A DNA stretch of 33,137 nt, from the NCBI GenBank assembly GCA_021325525.1, contig JAJPHB010000011.1, forward strand, positions 1-33,137, read 5' to 3'. This DNA comes from Alphaproteobacteria bacterium. Lineage in GTDB: Bacteria > Pseudomonadota > Alphaproteobacteria > ATCC43930 > CGMCC-115725. The position numbers and the translations under genes are program-made. Position 1 is the stretch's first letter. Each line of letters begins with the position of its first letter. Shown here one piece after another: positions 23,475-31,835 of the stretch. The notes under the pieces are model-generated. The model did not search any database, was not told where the DNA came from, and worked only from the letters and a program-made list of their open reading frames with translations.

Positions 23475-24848
23475 ATGCGCTCGAGTCTCGGCGCCATTCT
23501 TCTGCTGAGCGTCGTCCTCCTTCGCCCAGGCGCGGCGGCGGCACAATCGACGCCCACGCCTCTCCTCGCCGGAAGCGCCGCCTTCGGCGACTGGCGGGCC
23601 GACGCGCCCGGGGTGCGGCGCAAGATCGCGCCGGCGGACCTACCGGCCCCCTATGCGAGCGGCTCGGCGAGCCGAGGGCCGAGCGTCGTCGCCGCACCGC
23701 GCGGCGCCCTTCCCAAAGCGCCGCCCGGCTTCACCGTCATGCGCTTCGCCGAGGGGTTGGAGACGCCGCGTGTTCTCCGCATCGCGCCCAATGGCGATGT
23801 CTTCATCGCCGAAAGCGGCGCCGGACGCATCCGCGTCATGCGCGCGGCCGATGGCGCGGCGCGGCCAGAGCGAAACGAGATCTTCGCCGACGACCTCGAC
23901 GGGCCGTTCGGTATCGCCTTCTATCCTCCGGGCGCCGCGCCGCAATGGGTCTACGTCGCGACGACAGCGTCGGTCGTGCGCTTTCCCTACGCGTCCGGTG
24001 ACCTCAGGGCGCGCGGACCGGCGCAGATTGTCGTTCGGCGCCTTCCCGACGGCGGGCATTGGACGCGCGATGTCGTGTTCTCTCCGGATGGACGCCGGAT
24101 GTTCGTCTCGGTCGGCTCGGCCTCGAACGATGCGCAGGGTCTGCCGCGCAAGAGCCAGGCCGAGTTGCGCCTTTGGGACACGGCGCACGGGCTGGGTGCC
24201 GCCTGGGGCGAGGAGGAGGATCGCGCCGATGTCCTCTCCTTCGATCCCGCGGGTGGTGGCCGGCGGATCTTCGCGACGGGGCTGCGCAACTGCGTCGGCC
24301 TCGCAGTCGAGCCGCAGACCGGCGCGCTCTGGTGCTCGACGAATGAGCGCGACGGGCTCGGCGACAATCTGCCGCCCGATTTCGTGACGCGCGTGCGCGA
24401 AGGCGGCTTCTATGGCTGGCCGTGGTATTATATCGGCGAACACGAAGACCCGCGTCACCGCGGCGAGCGCCCCGATCTGCGCGGCAAGATCACCGTTCCC
24501 GATGTGTTGATACAGCCGCATTCGGCGCCGCTGGCGATGACCTTCTACGACGCGAAGAGCGGCGAGGCGCGATTCCCCGAGGAATACCGAGGCGATGCGT
24601 TCGTGGCGGCGCACGGCTCCTGGAACCGCAGCAAGCGAACCGGCTACAAGGTCGTCCGCATTCGCCTGCGGGACGGCGCGCCAACGGGCGAATACGACGA
24701 TTTTCTCACCGGCTTCGTCCTCGACGACAACCGCGTCTGGGGCCGTCCCGTCGGCGTCGCGGTCGCGCATGACGGCGCCCTCCTCGTCAGCGAGGACGGC
24801 AACGGCACGATCTGGAGGGTCGCCTACGGGGGAGACGGTTCGGGCTAG
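23475..24848 (+). CDS. PQQ-type soluble sugar (sorbosone/glucose) dehydrogenase
   Basis: A 457-residue secreted beta-propeller. Signal peptide about 1-23 (ends AAAAQS). The propeller starts near residue 85 with PPGFTVMRFAEGLETPRVLR (family start), then GDVFIAESGAGRIRV, DGGHWTRDVVFSPDG with the catalytic-type His, GLRNCVGLAVEPQTG, STNERDGLGDNLPPD, YGWPWYYIGEH and AAHGSWNRSKRTGYK. These mark the L-sorbosone/aldose dehydrogenase family, which uses PQQ in the periplasm and passes electrons to quinone or cytochrome c. AGGAG 6 bases before ATG 23475 fixes the start. Its end overlaps the convergent Rieske gene by 4 bp. No PQQ synthesis gene is nearby; the substrate is not known. Confidence 0.88.
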   Translation: MRSSLGAILLLSVVLLRPGAAAAQSTPTPLLAGSAAFGDWRADAPGVRRKIAPADLPAPYASGSASRGPSVVAAPRGALPKAPPGFTVMRFAEGLETPRVLRIAPNGDVFIAESGAGRIRVMRAADGAARPERNEIFADDLDGPFGIAFYPPGAAPQWVYVATTASVVRFPYASGDLRARGPAQIVVRRLPDGGHWTRDVVFSPDGRRMFVSVGSASNDAQGLPRKSQAELRLWDTAHGLGAAWGEEEDRADVLSFDPAGGGRRIFATGLRNCVGLAVEPQTGALWCSTNERDGLGDNLPPDFVTRVREGGFYGWPWYYIGEHEDPRHRGERPDLRGKITVPDVLIQPHSAPLAMTFYDAKSGEARFPEEYRGDAFVAAHGSWNRSKRTGYKVVRIRLRDGAPTGEYDDFLTGFVLDDNRVWGRPVGVAVAHDGALLVSEDGNGTIWRVAYGGDGSG

Positions 24849-25495
24849 ATCTGCTCGATCTCGCTGATCTCGAAATTGATGCCGGGCGGATTTTCGCCGA
24901 CGCGCATCAAATTGTCCTTGATGTAGTTATAGGGCGGCACGGGCAAGTTGAGCGGCGCCGGGACGCCGTTGAAGACGCGGCCGGCGAGGTCGTATTTCGA
25001 GCCGTGGCACGGGCAGAAATAGCCGCCCGGCCAATTGGCGCCGAGATCGCCGCCCGGCGCCGCTTCGAGCCGCGGAATGCAGCCGAGATGCGTGCAGACG
25101 CCGATGAGGACGAGGTGCTCCGGCTTCAGCGAGCGGTGCCAGTTCGCGGCATAGCTCGGCTGCTGCGGCTGCTGCGAATCGGGGTCCCGCAAGAGGCCCG
25201 TGTCCTTGGCCTCCTGCAGCATCTTCAGCTCGTCCGGGGTGCGATGCAGGATGAAGATGGGGTGCCCCCGCCAGACCACCGTGATCTGCTGTCCGGGCTT
25301 GATCGTCGAGACGTCGACATCGATGGGCGCGCCGGCGGCGATGGTGTCGCGCGCCGGGCTCAGCGAGGCGAAGAAAGGCCACAGCGCCGAGACGGTTCCG
25401 ATCGCGCCCATCGCGCCAACGACGAGCGTGAGGAAGTCGCGACGGCGACGCTGATCGTCGGCAGCCGCGGGGAGGAAAGGAGTATCGGTCGGCAC
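24845..25495 (-). CDS. petA: Ubiquinol-cytochrome c reductase Rieske iron-sulfur subunit (lone gene)
   Basis: A 216-residue protein with a Tat-like anchor (RRRRDFLTLVVGAMG near residues 17-31, followed by a membrane helix) and the Rieske cluster motifs CTHLGC and CPCHGS. The SLSPA hinge region follows the helix as in bc1 Rieske proteins, and GGYFCPCHGSKYD and PAPLNLPVPPY match the family. It carries the 2Fe-2S centre that takes electrons from quinol at the bc1 complex. GTG 25495 with GAGG just upstream is chosen; TTG 25504 is an in-frame alternative. The usual partners, cytochrome b and c1, are absent on both sides, so it may be a second copy or a separated gene. Divergent from the FAD oxidoreductase. 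Confidence 0.9.
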   Translation of the reverse strand: MPTDTPFLPAAADDQRRRRDFLTLVVGAMGAIGTVSALWPFFASLSPARDTIAAGAPIDVDVSTIKPGQQITVVWRGHPIFILHRTPDELKMLQEAKDTGLLRDPDSQQPQQPSYAANWHRSLKPEHLVLIGVCTHLGCIPRLEAAPGGDLGANWPGGYFCPCHGSKYDLAGRVFNGVPAPLNLPVPPYNYIKDNLMRVGENPPGINFEISEIEQI

Positions 25496-25611
25496 GATCC
25501 TCAAACGGGGAGGGTCCGCCGCGGTTCCCGGCGCGGCGGCCTGCCGCAGGCTGGCGCGGCGGAACGGCCCGCGATACGGTCGCGGCTGCGCAGCTCCGCG
25601 GGTCGCGATCC

Positions 25612-26913
25612 ATGACAGACGATCTTTTCGCCCCTGACTTCAAGAGCCTTCCTTACTGGTGGGAAGCGGCGCCACGCCCGAGTCTCCCGCCGCTCGCCCT
25701 GCCGGCCCGCGCTGACGCCGTCGTCGTCGGCTCCGGCTATACCGGCCTCGCGGCCGCCCTGGAGCTCGCCCGCGGCGGACGCGAGACGCTCGTCCTCGAT
25801 GCCGAGGCGGCGGGCTGGGGCTGCAGCTCGCGCAATGGCGGGCAAGTCAGCACCAGCATTAAGCTCGGCCTCGACGAGCTTGCACCCCGCCATGGCCGCG
25901 ACAAGGCTTTCGCCATGGTGAAGGAGGGCCACAACGCCCTCGCCTTCATCGCCGATTTCATCCGTTCGGAAGGGATCGACTGCGATTGGGAGCGGGTCGG
26001 CCGCTTCGTCGGCGCGCACAATTCGAGCGCCTACGAGGCGCTCGGTCGCCGCATCGCCAACCAGCCGAAGGGGCTGGAAGTCGAGGCCCATCTGGTGCCG
26101 CGCGCCGAGCAGCACGCCGAGATCGGCAGCGATGCCTATTGCGGCGGCCTCGTCTATCCGGCGCATGCCGCGCTCCATCCGGCGAAGTACCATCAGGGCC
26201 TGCTCGATCGTGTCCTCGCGGCGGGAGCGAAGGTCGCTCCGCATTGCCCGGTGACCGCAATCGAGCGGGATGGCAGCAGCTTCGCCGTGACGACCGCACA
26301 GGGCCGGATCGCGGCCCGCGACGTCATCGTCGCGACCAATGGCTATACCGGGGCAACGAGTCCGGCGCTGCGGCGGCGGGTCATCCCGATCGGCAGCTAC
26401 ATCATCGCAACGGAGCCGCTCGATCCCGGGCTGGCGGCGCGGCTCATGCCGAGGGCGCGCGTCGTGTCGGACACGCGCCGCCTCGTCTTCTACTATCGCC
26501 TCTCGCCCGATCGCCGGCGCGTGCTGTTTGGCGGCCGCGTCGCGCTGATGGAGACCGATCCGCGCCGGACCGCGCCGAAGCTCCATGCCGAGATGACGGC
26601 GATCTTCCCCGAGCTCGCGCGGACGCGGATCACGCATTCCTGGCACGGCTTCGTCGCCTACACCTTCGACACCATGCCGCATCTCGGCCGCGATGCCGAC
26701 GGCGTTCACTATGCCATGGGCTATTGCGGCTCCGGCGTCTCGCTCGCCACGTATTTCGGCACGCGCATCGGCCAGCAGGTGCTGGGCCGCGCCGAGGGCC
26801 GTACCGCGCTCGACGGGCTCGATTTCCCGACCCGGCCCTTCTATACGGGCACGCCCTGGTTCCTCGCGCCGACCCTCGTCTGGTACCGGTTGCGCGACCG
26901 CGTGAACCTGTGA
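25612..26913 (+). CDS. FAD-dependent oxidoreductase of the DAO family (PuuB/OrdL-like)
   Basis: A 433-residue flavoprotein. N-terminal SLPYWWEAAP is typical of the gamma-glutamylputrescine oxidase-like group. The FAD motif Gly40-x-Gly42-xx-Gly45 lies in VVVGSGYTGLAAALELA, then AEAAGWGCSSRNGGQ (family signature near the flavin), DVIVATNGYTG near 240, and the C-terminal FAD-contact segment HYAMGYCGSGVSLATYFG. It would oxidise an amine or amino acid to an aldehyde or ketone with release of ammonia or amine. The ribosome site before ATG 25612 is weak. It is followed after 93 bp by the ring-hydroxylase gene, with a GntR-like operator between, so they may or may not be one transcript. Confidence 0.92.
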   Translation: MTDDLFAPDFKSLPYWWEAAPRPSLPPLALPARADAVVVGSGYTGLAAALELARGGRETLVLDAEAAGWGCSSRNGGQVSTSIKLGLDELAPRHGRDKAFAMVKEGHNALAFIADFIRSEGIDCDWERVGRFVGAHNSSAYEALGRRIANQPKGLEVEAHLVPRAEQHAEIGSDAYCGGLVYPAHAALHPAKYHQGLLDRVLAAGAKVAPHCPVTAIERDGSSFAVTTAQGRIAARDVIVATNGYTGATSPALRRRVIPIGSYIIATEPLDPGLAARLMPRARVVSDTRRLVFYYRLSPDRRRVLFGGRVALMETDPRRTAPKLHAEMTAIFPELARTRITHSWHGFVAYTFDTMPHLGRDADGVHYAMGYCGSGVSLATYFGTRIGQQVLGRAEGRTALDGLDFPTRPFYTGTPWFLAPTLVWYRLRDRVNL

Positions 26914-26947
26914 GCAGCACGGGGCTGCCGCGGCAATTGCCATAATG

Positions 26948-26959
26948 TTTGTATACGAA
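26948..26959. promoter_or_regulatory. GntR/FadR-type operator-like palindrome
   Basis: TTTGTATACGAA is a palindrome with one mismatched pair, centred on GTATAC, in the AT-rich gap 48 bp before the ring-hydroxylase start. Established knowledge: FadR-subfamily GntR repressors of alphaproteobacterial catabolic operons bind sites of the T-N-GTATAC-N-A kind. The site fits substrate-induced control of the downstream genes. No GntR gene is in the window. Confidence 0.45.
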
Positions 26960-27006
26960 TGAATTTTATGCTTTGCTGAGTGCGCATCATCGCGAGGGAG
27001 CGTCTC

Positions 27007-28179
27007 ATGGCCACAGGGACCGCGCCGCGCCAGATCATGCCGGCCGAGGCCTATGTCTCGATGGAGTGGTTCCGCCGCGAGCAGGCGGAGTTGTTCAGCC
27101 GCTGCTGGGTCTTCGCCGGGATGACGGAGGATCTGAAAGCGCCCGGCGACTACCAGGTGATCGCGACGGGCCGCGCCTCGCTCATCCTTTTGCGCGACGC
27201 CGAGGGCGGCTTGCGCGCCTTTCACAACAACTGTCGGCACCGCGGCACCCGGCTCCTCGAAGGCAAGGGCAATGTCGGCCGCGCCATCACCTGCTTCTAT
27301 CACAGCTGGAGCTACGATCTTGCCGGCCGCCTCAAAAGCGTCACGCTGGAGAGCGAGCAGTTTCCCGGGATCGACAAGTCCTGCCTCGGCCTCAAACCGG
27401 CGAGCGTCGCGACCTGGCGCAACCTCGTCTTCGTCAATCCCGATCCCGCGGCGGAGCCGCTCGAGCGCTGGCTCTCCGACATCCCGCAGAAGCTCGGCCC
27501 CTTCGAAGAGGGCGAAACGCGGCCGCACGATCCCGAGCGCCTCGTCGAGGTGGCGGACGTCGTCTACCGTGTCAGGGCCAATTGGAAGATCATCGTCGAG
27601 AACTTCATCGACGGCTATCACTTGCCGCTGCTGCATCCGATCTCGCTTGGCGATGGCGATTTCATGAAGCAGCATTGGGAGGCGGTCGGACGCCACCAGG
27701 CCTTTTACCGGCCGCTGAAGCCCGGCATCTCCCACAACGATCGGCCGCTGCCGGTCATCGAAGGGTTGCCCGCCAATTACGGCGCCTCCTATCAATGGCT
27801 CTTCCCCAATCTCGGCCTTTACAACCTCGCGACCTTCTGGAGTACCTTCCACGTCATCCCGCTGGAGGCGGGCCTGTCGCTGGTGCAAAGCCGCATCCGC
27901 GCCATGCCCGAAGCGCTGGAGCGCGCCGCCAACTGGCCGCGCGAATTCACCGATCTGCCGCCCCATATCGTCAGCGCCAAGGGGCCCTATGCCGAGGCGC
28001 GCGACCCCTTCCCGCCTGTTCACCCGACGAAGTCCAACAACGTCATGCTGGAAGACATCTATGCCTGCGAGGCGGTGCAAGCGGGGCTCGAAGCGGGCGG
28101 CACCATTGGTCCGCTCTCGCGCTGGGAGCGGCCGCTCGAATTCTTCCAGCGGCAGGTTCTCGACTACGTGGCGGTGTAG
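27007..28179 (+). CDS. Rieske-type ring-hydroxylating oxygenase, alpha subunit
   Basis: A 390-residue RHO alpha subunit. The Rieske centre ligands are Cys76, His78, Cys96 and His99 (CRH, then CFYH). The mononuclear iron site is NFIDGYHLPLLH with Asn199, Asp202, His205 and His210. The bridging residue at 202 is Asp, as in ring dioxygenases, while carnitine monooxygenase CntA has Glu. The enzyme uses O2 and electrons from a reductase partner, which is not in the window. ATG 27007 has GAGGGAG 6 bases upstream; a GTG at 26980 in frame is less likely. Relatives include choline, betaine and stachydrine oxygenases and aromatic hydroxylases; the amine-oxidase neighbour favours a quaternary or substituted amine, by inference only. 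Confidence 0.92.
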   Translation: MATGTAPRQIMPAEAYVSMEWFRREQAELFSRCWVFAGMTEDLKAPGDYQVIATGRASLILLRDAEGGLRAFHNNCRHRGTRLLEGKGNVGRAITCFYHSWSYDLAGRLKSVTLESEQFPGIDKSCLGLKPASVATWRNLVFVNPDPAAEPLERWLSDIPQKLGPFEEGETRPHDPERLVEVADVVYRVRANWKIIVENFIDGYHLPLLHPISLGDGDFMKQHWEAVGRHQAFYRPLKPGISHNDRPLPVIEGLPANYGASYQWLFPNLGLYNLATFWSTFHVIPLEAGLSLVQSRIRAMPEALERAANWPREFTDLPPHIVSAKGPYAEARDPFPPVHPTKSNNVMLEDIYACEAVQAGLEAGGTIGPLSRWERPLEFFQRQVLDYVAV

Positions 28180-28214
28180 GCGACTGAAGTCTCTCCCACT
28201 TGCGACACCTTCAA

Positions 28215-28240
28215 AACCCTCTCCCTCCGGGGAGAGGGTT
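28215..28240. terminator. Perfect 11-bp hairpin, probable terminator or dispersed repeat
   Basis: AACCCTCTCCC-TCCG-GGGAGAGGGTT is a perfect 11-bp stem with a 4-base loop, 36 bp after the ring-hydroxylase stop and 48 bp before the M81 start. A short T-containing stretch (GTTAAT) follows. CCCTCTCC-type hairpins are widespread dispersed intergenic repeats in Proteobacteria, so this could be a repeat copy acting as terminator. Confidence 0.6.
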
Positions 28241-28287
28241 GTTAATGTGCGGGTCTGCGCGCACACCGACCGAAGGGAGCCATCGCC

Positions 28288-29784
28288 ATGCGCCTCGTCA
28301 TCGCCCAGATGAAGCACGAGACCAACACCTTCTCGCCGGTGCCGACGCCGCTCGCGCGCTTCGCCCGCGGCAATGCCGCCCGCGACCCGCGGATGCCCCC
28401 CGAAGGGCGCGAGGCTTATCAATCCTTCAAGGGAACGGGGAGCGCCATCGCCGCCTTCATCGACCTCGCCGAGAAGGCGGGGGCCGAATTCCGCATCCCG
28501 ATCGCGGCTCAGGCTTGGCCGAGCGGGCCTGTCGAGGACGCCGCCTTCGAGCATATCGCTGGGCGCATCTGCGAGGAGGTGGCGCGCGGCTGCGATGCCA
28601 TTCTGCTCGATCTCCACGGCGCGATGGTGACGCAGTCCTTCGAGGACGGCGAGGGCGAGCTCCTGCGCCGCATCCGCGCCATCGCGCCGAGGACACCGAT
28701 CGGCGTCGCCCTCGACATGCATACCAATCTCTACCCGGCCATGGTCGAGAATTGCACGGTGATTGCCGGCTATCAGACCTATCCGCATATCGACCAGTAC
28801 GAGACCGGCATTCGCGCCGGAAAGCCCATTCTCGCGATACTGGATGGGAAGGCCGATCCCGTCATGGTCTGGGGCAATCGCCCGATGCTGCCGCATGTCA
28901 TGCGCCAGGGGAGCGATGATCACCCCAACAAGATGCTGCAGGCGCGCTGCCGCGCCATGGAGGCGGAAGGGGCCCTCGCGGCGACGCTTTTCGTCGGCTT
29001 CCCGCATGCCGATATCGTCAATGCCGGATTGTCGGCCGTCGTCGTCGCCGACGGCAACCGCGCCCGCGCCCGCGAATGGTGCGAGGAGCTGCTCGACAAG
29101 GCTTGGGCCGAGCGCGAGGCCTTCGTCTATCGGATCGAGCCGCTCGAAGAGTCGCTCGCCCGCGCGAAGAAACTGACGGAAGGCCCGGTCGTCCTCCTCG
29201 ATCATTACGACAATGCGGCGTCGGGCGGCACGATGGATGTGATGACGGTCCTCGCCGGCATTCTGCGCGAGGGGCTGGAGAATGTCGCCGCCTTCGCGAT
29301 CCACGATCCGGGGGCGGTGGAGACGATGATCCGCGCCGGCATCGGCGCCGAGGTGACGCTTCCCTTGGGCGGCAAGCTCGACATGCCGAGCATCGGGCGC
29401 AAGGGCGAGCCGCTGACGGTGAGCGGCACGGTGAAGCTCATCTCGAACGGACGCTTCCGCAACCGCGGGCCGATGGGGCGCGGCGTCCTCATGGATATGG
29501 GGCCGACCGTCGTCCTCGATACCGGCAAGGTCGAGATCGTCGTCATCTCGCATCATCAGGAGCCGAACGATGCCGCCTGCTTCGCTTCGGTCGGCATCGA
29601 GGCGACGGAGAAGCGCTACCTCATGCTGAAGAGCCGCGTCCATTGGCGCGCCGGATTCATGCCGATCGCCAAGGCGGTCGTCGACTGTGCCGGGGTCGGC
29701 GTCTGCACCTCCGATTACGGCATGCTCGATTTCAAGAAGGTGCGGCGTCCGATCTTTCCGCTGGACCGCCTCAACGCGCCATGA
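28288..29784 (+). CDS. M81-family metallopeptidase (MlrC-like)
   Basis: A 498-residue protein, full length for the M81/DUF1485 family. The N-terminal signature HETNTFSP is at 10-17, followed by LLDLHGAMVTQSFEDGEGELL, LDMHTNLYPAMVEN (a zinc-ligand-type His) and the TYPHIDQYETG block. The C-terminal half has LLDHYDNAASGGTMD and VISHHQEPND, also family-typical. The founding member MlrC cleaves linear microcystin peptides, but most soil members act on unknown amides or lactams. GGGAG 9 bases before ATG 28288 supports the start. The stop overlaps an ATG of the alpha/beta hydrolase frame (ATGA), so the two are probably coupled. Confidence 0.93.
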   Translation: MRLVIAQMKHETNTFSPVPTPLARFARGNAARDPRMPPEGREAYQSFKGTGSAIAAFIDLAEKAGAEFRIPIAAQAWPSGPVEDAAFEHIAGRICEEVARGCDAILLDLHGAMVTQSFEDGEGELLRRIRAIAPRTPIGVALDMHTNLYPAMVENCTVIAGYQTYPHIDQYETGIRAGKPILAILDGKADPVMVWGNRPMLPHVMRQGSDDHPNKMLQARCRAMEAEGALAATLFVGFPHADIVNAGLSAVVVADGNRARAREWCEELLDKAWAEREAFVYRIEPLEESLARAKKLTEGPVVLLDHYDNAASGGTMDVMTVLAGILREGLENVAAFAIHDPGAVETMIRAGIGAEVTLPLGGKLDMPSIGRKGEPLTVSGTVKLISNGRFRNRGPMGRGVLMDMGPTVVLDTGKVEIVVISHHQEPNDAACFASVGIEATEKRYLMLKSRVHWRAGFMPIAKAVVDCAGVGVCTSDYGMLDFKKVRRPIFPLDRLNAP

Positions 29785-29798
29785 GGGGCGAGGCAGCG

Positions 29799-30605
29799 AT
29801 GGCGCGGTTCGCCGCCTCTGACGGGCTGCGCCTTGCCTACCGGATCGACGACTTCACCGATCCCTGGACGAAGGCGGAGACGGTGCTCCTGCTGCATTCG
29901 GCGATGGGGTGCGCCGAGCGCTTCTACGCCTGGGTCCCGCGCCTCGCCCGCCATTACCGCGTCGTCCGCCTCGATCTGCGCGGCCATGGCCGGTCGGAGA
30001 TCCCGGCGGCAGATCCGCCGCTCGCCATCGCGCGGCTGACGCAGGATGTCGCCGAACTCCTCGACCATCTCGGCTGCGAGCGTGCGCATCTCGTCGGCAA
30101 TTCGGCGGGCGGCTATTTGGCGCAGCGCCTCGCCATCACGCGGCCGGAGCGGGTGCGGAGCCTCGCCCTTTTCGGCTCGACGCCCGGTCTGAAGCACAGC
30201 CAGGCCGCCTCCTGGCTCCCGCAGATTGCCGCGAAGGGGCTCCGCCCTTTCCTCGCCGAGAGCATCGCCGACCGCTTTCCCCGGGAACAAGTCCCCGAGG
30301 GACTCATCGCTTGGTTCCTCGACCAGACGGCGCGCAACGATGCGGACTATATCGCCCGTTTCATCGGCCTCATGACGACGCTGGACTGGAGCGATGAGCT
30401 GCCGCAGATCCGCTGCCCGACGCTGATCGTCGCACCGGGATCCGAAACGGTGGGAGCGCGCAGCGCCTATGATGCGATGGCGGCGCGCATTCCGCGCGCC
30501 CGGCTTCTCGTCTATGAGGGCCTGCCGCACAATATCTGCGACATCGCGCCCGAGCGCTGCGCTGAAGACGTGTTGAACTTCCTCCGCCGTTTCACCGCAG
30601 CTTGA
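29799..30605 (+). CDS. Alpha/beta hydrolase (3-oxoadipate enol-lactonase-like)
   Basis: A 268-residue alpha/beta hydrolase. The oxyanion region LLLHSAMGCAERF is near 30-42, LRGHGRSE near 60-67, the nucleophile Ser102 is in GNSAGG, and the catalytic His244 is in GLPHNICD. The expected acid position (after LIVAPG) reads SETVGAR, so the acid is a Glu or placed elsewhere. It resembles the PcaD-type lactonase/esterase group. ATG 29799 has GAGG 5 bases upstream; ATG 29781 overlapping the upstream stop is the alternative. It is coupled to the M81 gene, which suggests hydrolysis of an ester, lactone or amide in the same pathway; the substrate is unknown. Confidence 0.9.
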   Translation: MARFAASDGLRLAYRIDDFTDPWTKAETVLLLHSAMGCAERFYAWVPRLARHYRVVRLDLRGHGRSEIPAADPPLAIARLTQDVAELLDHLGCERAHLVGNSAGGYLAQRLAITRPERVRSLALFGSTPGLKHSQAASWLPQIAAKGLRPFLAESIADRFPREQVPEGLIAWFLDQTARNDADYIARFIGLMTTLDWSDELPQIRCPTLIVAPGSETVGARSAYDAMAARIPRARLLVYEGLPHNICDIAPERCAEDVLNFLRRFTAA

Positions 30606-30719
30606 GTGCCCGGCACCCTCGTTTCGCGATCCAAAAAAGCATTGTGTTCGATTTCTGGGACGGAATAGTCTCCGCCGCCTGAAGCGCCGCGCGATGGCCC
30701 GAAATGTGGAGGATGACGC

Positions 30720-31835
30720 ATGCTGGTCGGTGTTCCGAAGGAGATCAAGACGCACGAATACCGCGTCGGACTGGTGCCGGGCAGCGTGCGCGAGCTCGTC
30801 AATCACGGGCACCAGGTCATCGTCGAGAGCGGCGCCGGCGGCGGCATCGGCTTTGCCGACGCCGCCTATGAGAAGGCGGGGGCGAAGGTGGTCGGCAGCG
30901 CCGCCGAGGTCTTCGCCTCGGCGACGATGATCGTCAAGGTGAAGGAGCCGCAGCCGCAGGAGATCGCGCGGCTTCGCGAAGGGCAGATCCTCTTCACCTA
31001 TCTCCACCTCGCCGCCGACAAGGCGCAGACAGAGGGGCTGATTCGCTCCGGCGCCACCTGCATCGCTTACGAGACGGTGACCGACGCGCGCGGCGGCCTG
31101 CCGCTGCTGGCGCCGATGAGCGAGGTGGCGGGGCGGATGTCGGTCCAGGTCGGCGCCCATTGCCTCGAAAAGGAGCAGGGCGGCGCCGGAGTGCTGCTCG
31201 GCGGCGTGCCGGGGGTGCCCGCGGCCAAGGTGGTCATCCTCGGCGGCGGCGTCTCGGGGACGAATGCCGCACGCATGGCGATGGGCATGGAGGCCTACGT
31301 CACCGTCATCGACAAGTCGCTGCAGCGCCTCAACGAGCTCGACATGCAGTTCGGCGCGCAGCTCCATACCGTGTTCTCGACCTATGAGGCGATCGAACGC
31401 GAGGTGACCGCCGCCGATCTCGTCATCGGCGCCGTGCTGGTCCCGGGCGGCGCCGCACCGAAGCTGGTGACGCGCGACATGGTCAAGCGCATGCGCCCCG
31501 GCTCGGTTCTCGTCGACATCGCCATCGATCAGGGCGGCTGTTTCGAGACTTCGCGGCCGACGACCCATGCCGCCCCCACCTATGTCGAGGATGGCGTCAT
31601 CCACTACTGCGTGACCAATATGCCGGGCGCCGTCGCGCGGACTTCGACCTTTGCGCTCAACAACGCCACTCTTCCCTTCGCCCTGGCGCTTGCCGATAAG
31701 GGCTGGAAGACGGCGCTCGCCGAGAACCCGCATCTGCGCCACGGGCTCAACATTCATGCCGGGCAGGTCACCCACGAGGCCGTAGCGCACGACCTCGGCT
31801 TCCCTTATGTCGCGGCGGAGCGGCTCGTCGGATAG
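30720..31835 (+). CDS. ald: Alanine dehydrogenase
   Basis: A 371-residue protein of normal Ald length. Start VGVPKEIKTHEYRVGLVP is the family hallmark. Active-site residues Lys75 (VKVKEPQ) and His96 (TYLHLA) are at the expected positions, the NAD-binding loop is VVILGGGVSGTNAARMA, and DIAIDQGGCFETSRPTTH with MPGAVARTST follows. It interconverts L-alanine and pyruvate plus ammonium with NAD. GGAGG 8 bases before ATG 30720 fixes the start; the 114-bp gap upstream suggests its own promoter. No Lrp/AldR regulator gene is adjacent. Its 3' end overlaps the convergent hybrid kinase gene by 31 bp. Confidence 0.97.
   Translation: MLVGVPKEIKTHEYRVGLVPGSVRELVNHGHQVIVESGAGGGIGFADAAYEKAGAKVVGSAAEVFASATMIVKVKEPQPQEIARLREGQILFTYLHLAADKAQTEGLIRSGATCIAYETVTDARGGLPLLAPMSEVAGRMSVQVGAHCLEKEQGGAGVLLGGVPGVPAAKVVILGGGVSGTNAARMAMGMEAYVTVIDKSLQRLNELDMQFGAQLHTVFSTYEAIEREVTAADLVIGAVLVPGGAAPKLVTRDMVKRMRPGSVLVDIAIDQGGCFETSRPTTHAAPTYVEDGVIHYCVTNMPGAVARTSTFALNNATLPFALALADKGWKTALAENPHLRHGLNIHAGQVTHEAVAHDLGFPYVAAERLVG

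Noticed and set aside
25501-29643. Very long open frame on the minus strand (1380 codons) opposite the FAD oxidoreductase, ring hydroxylase and M81 genes
   Set aside because: It is antisense to three clearly recognisable proteins, is rich in Arg, Ala, Asp and Gly without any domain, and arises from the lack of AT-rich stop codons in high-GC DNA.
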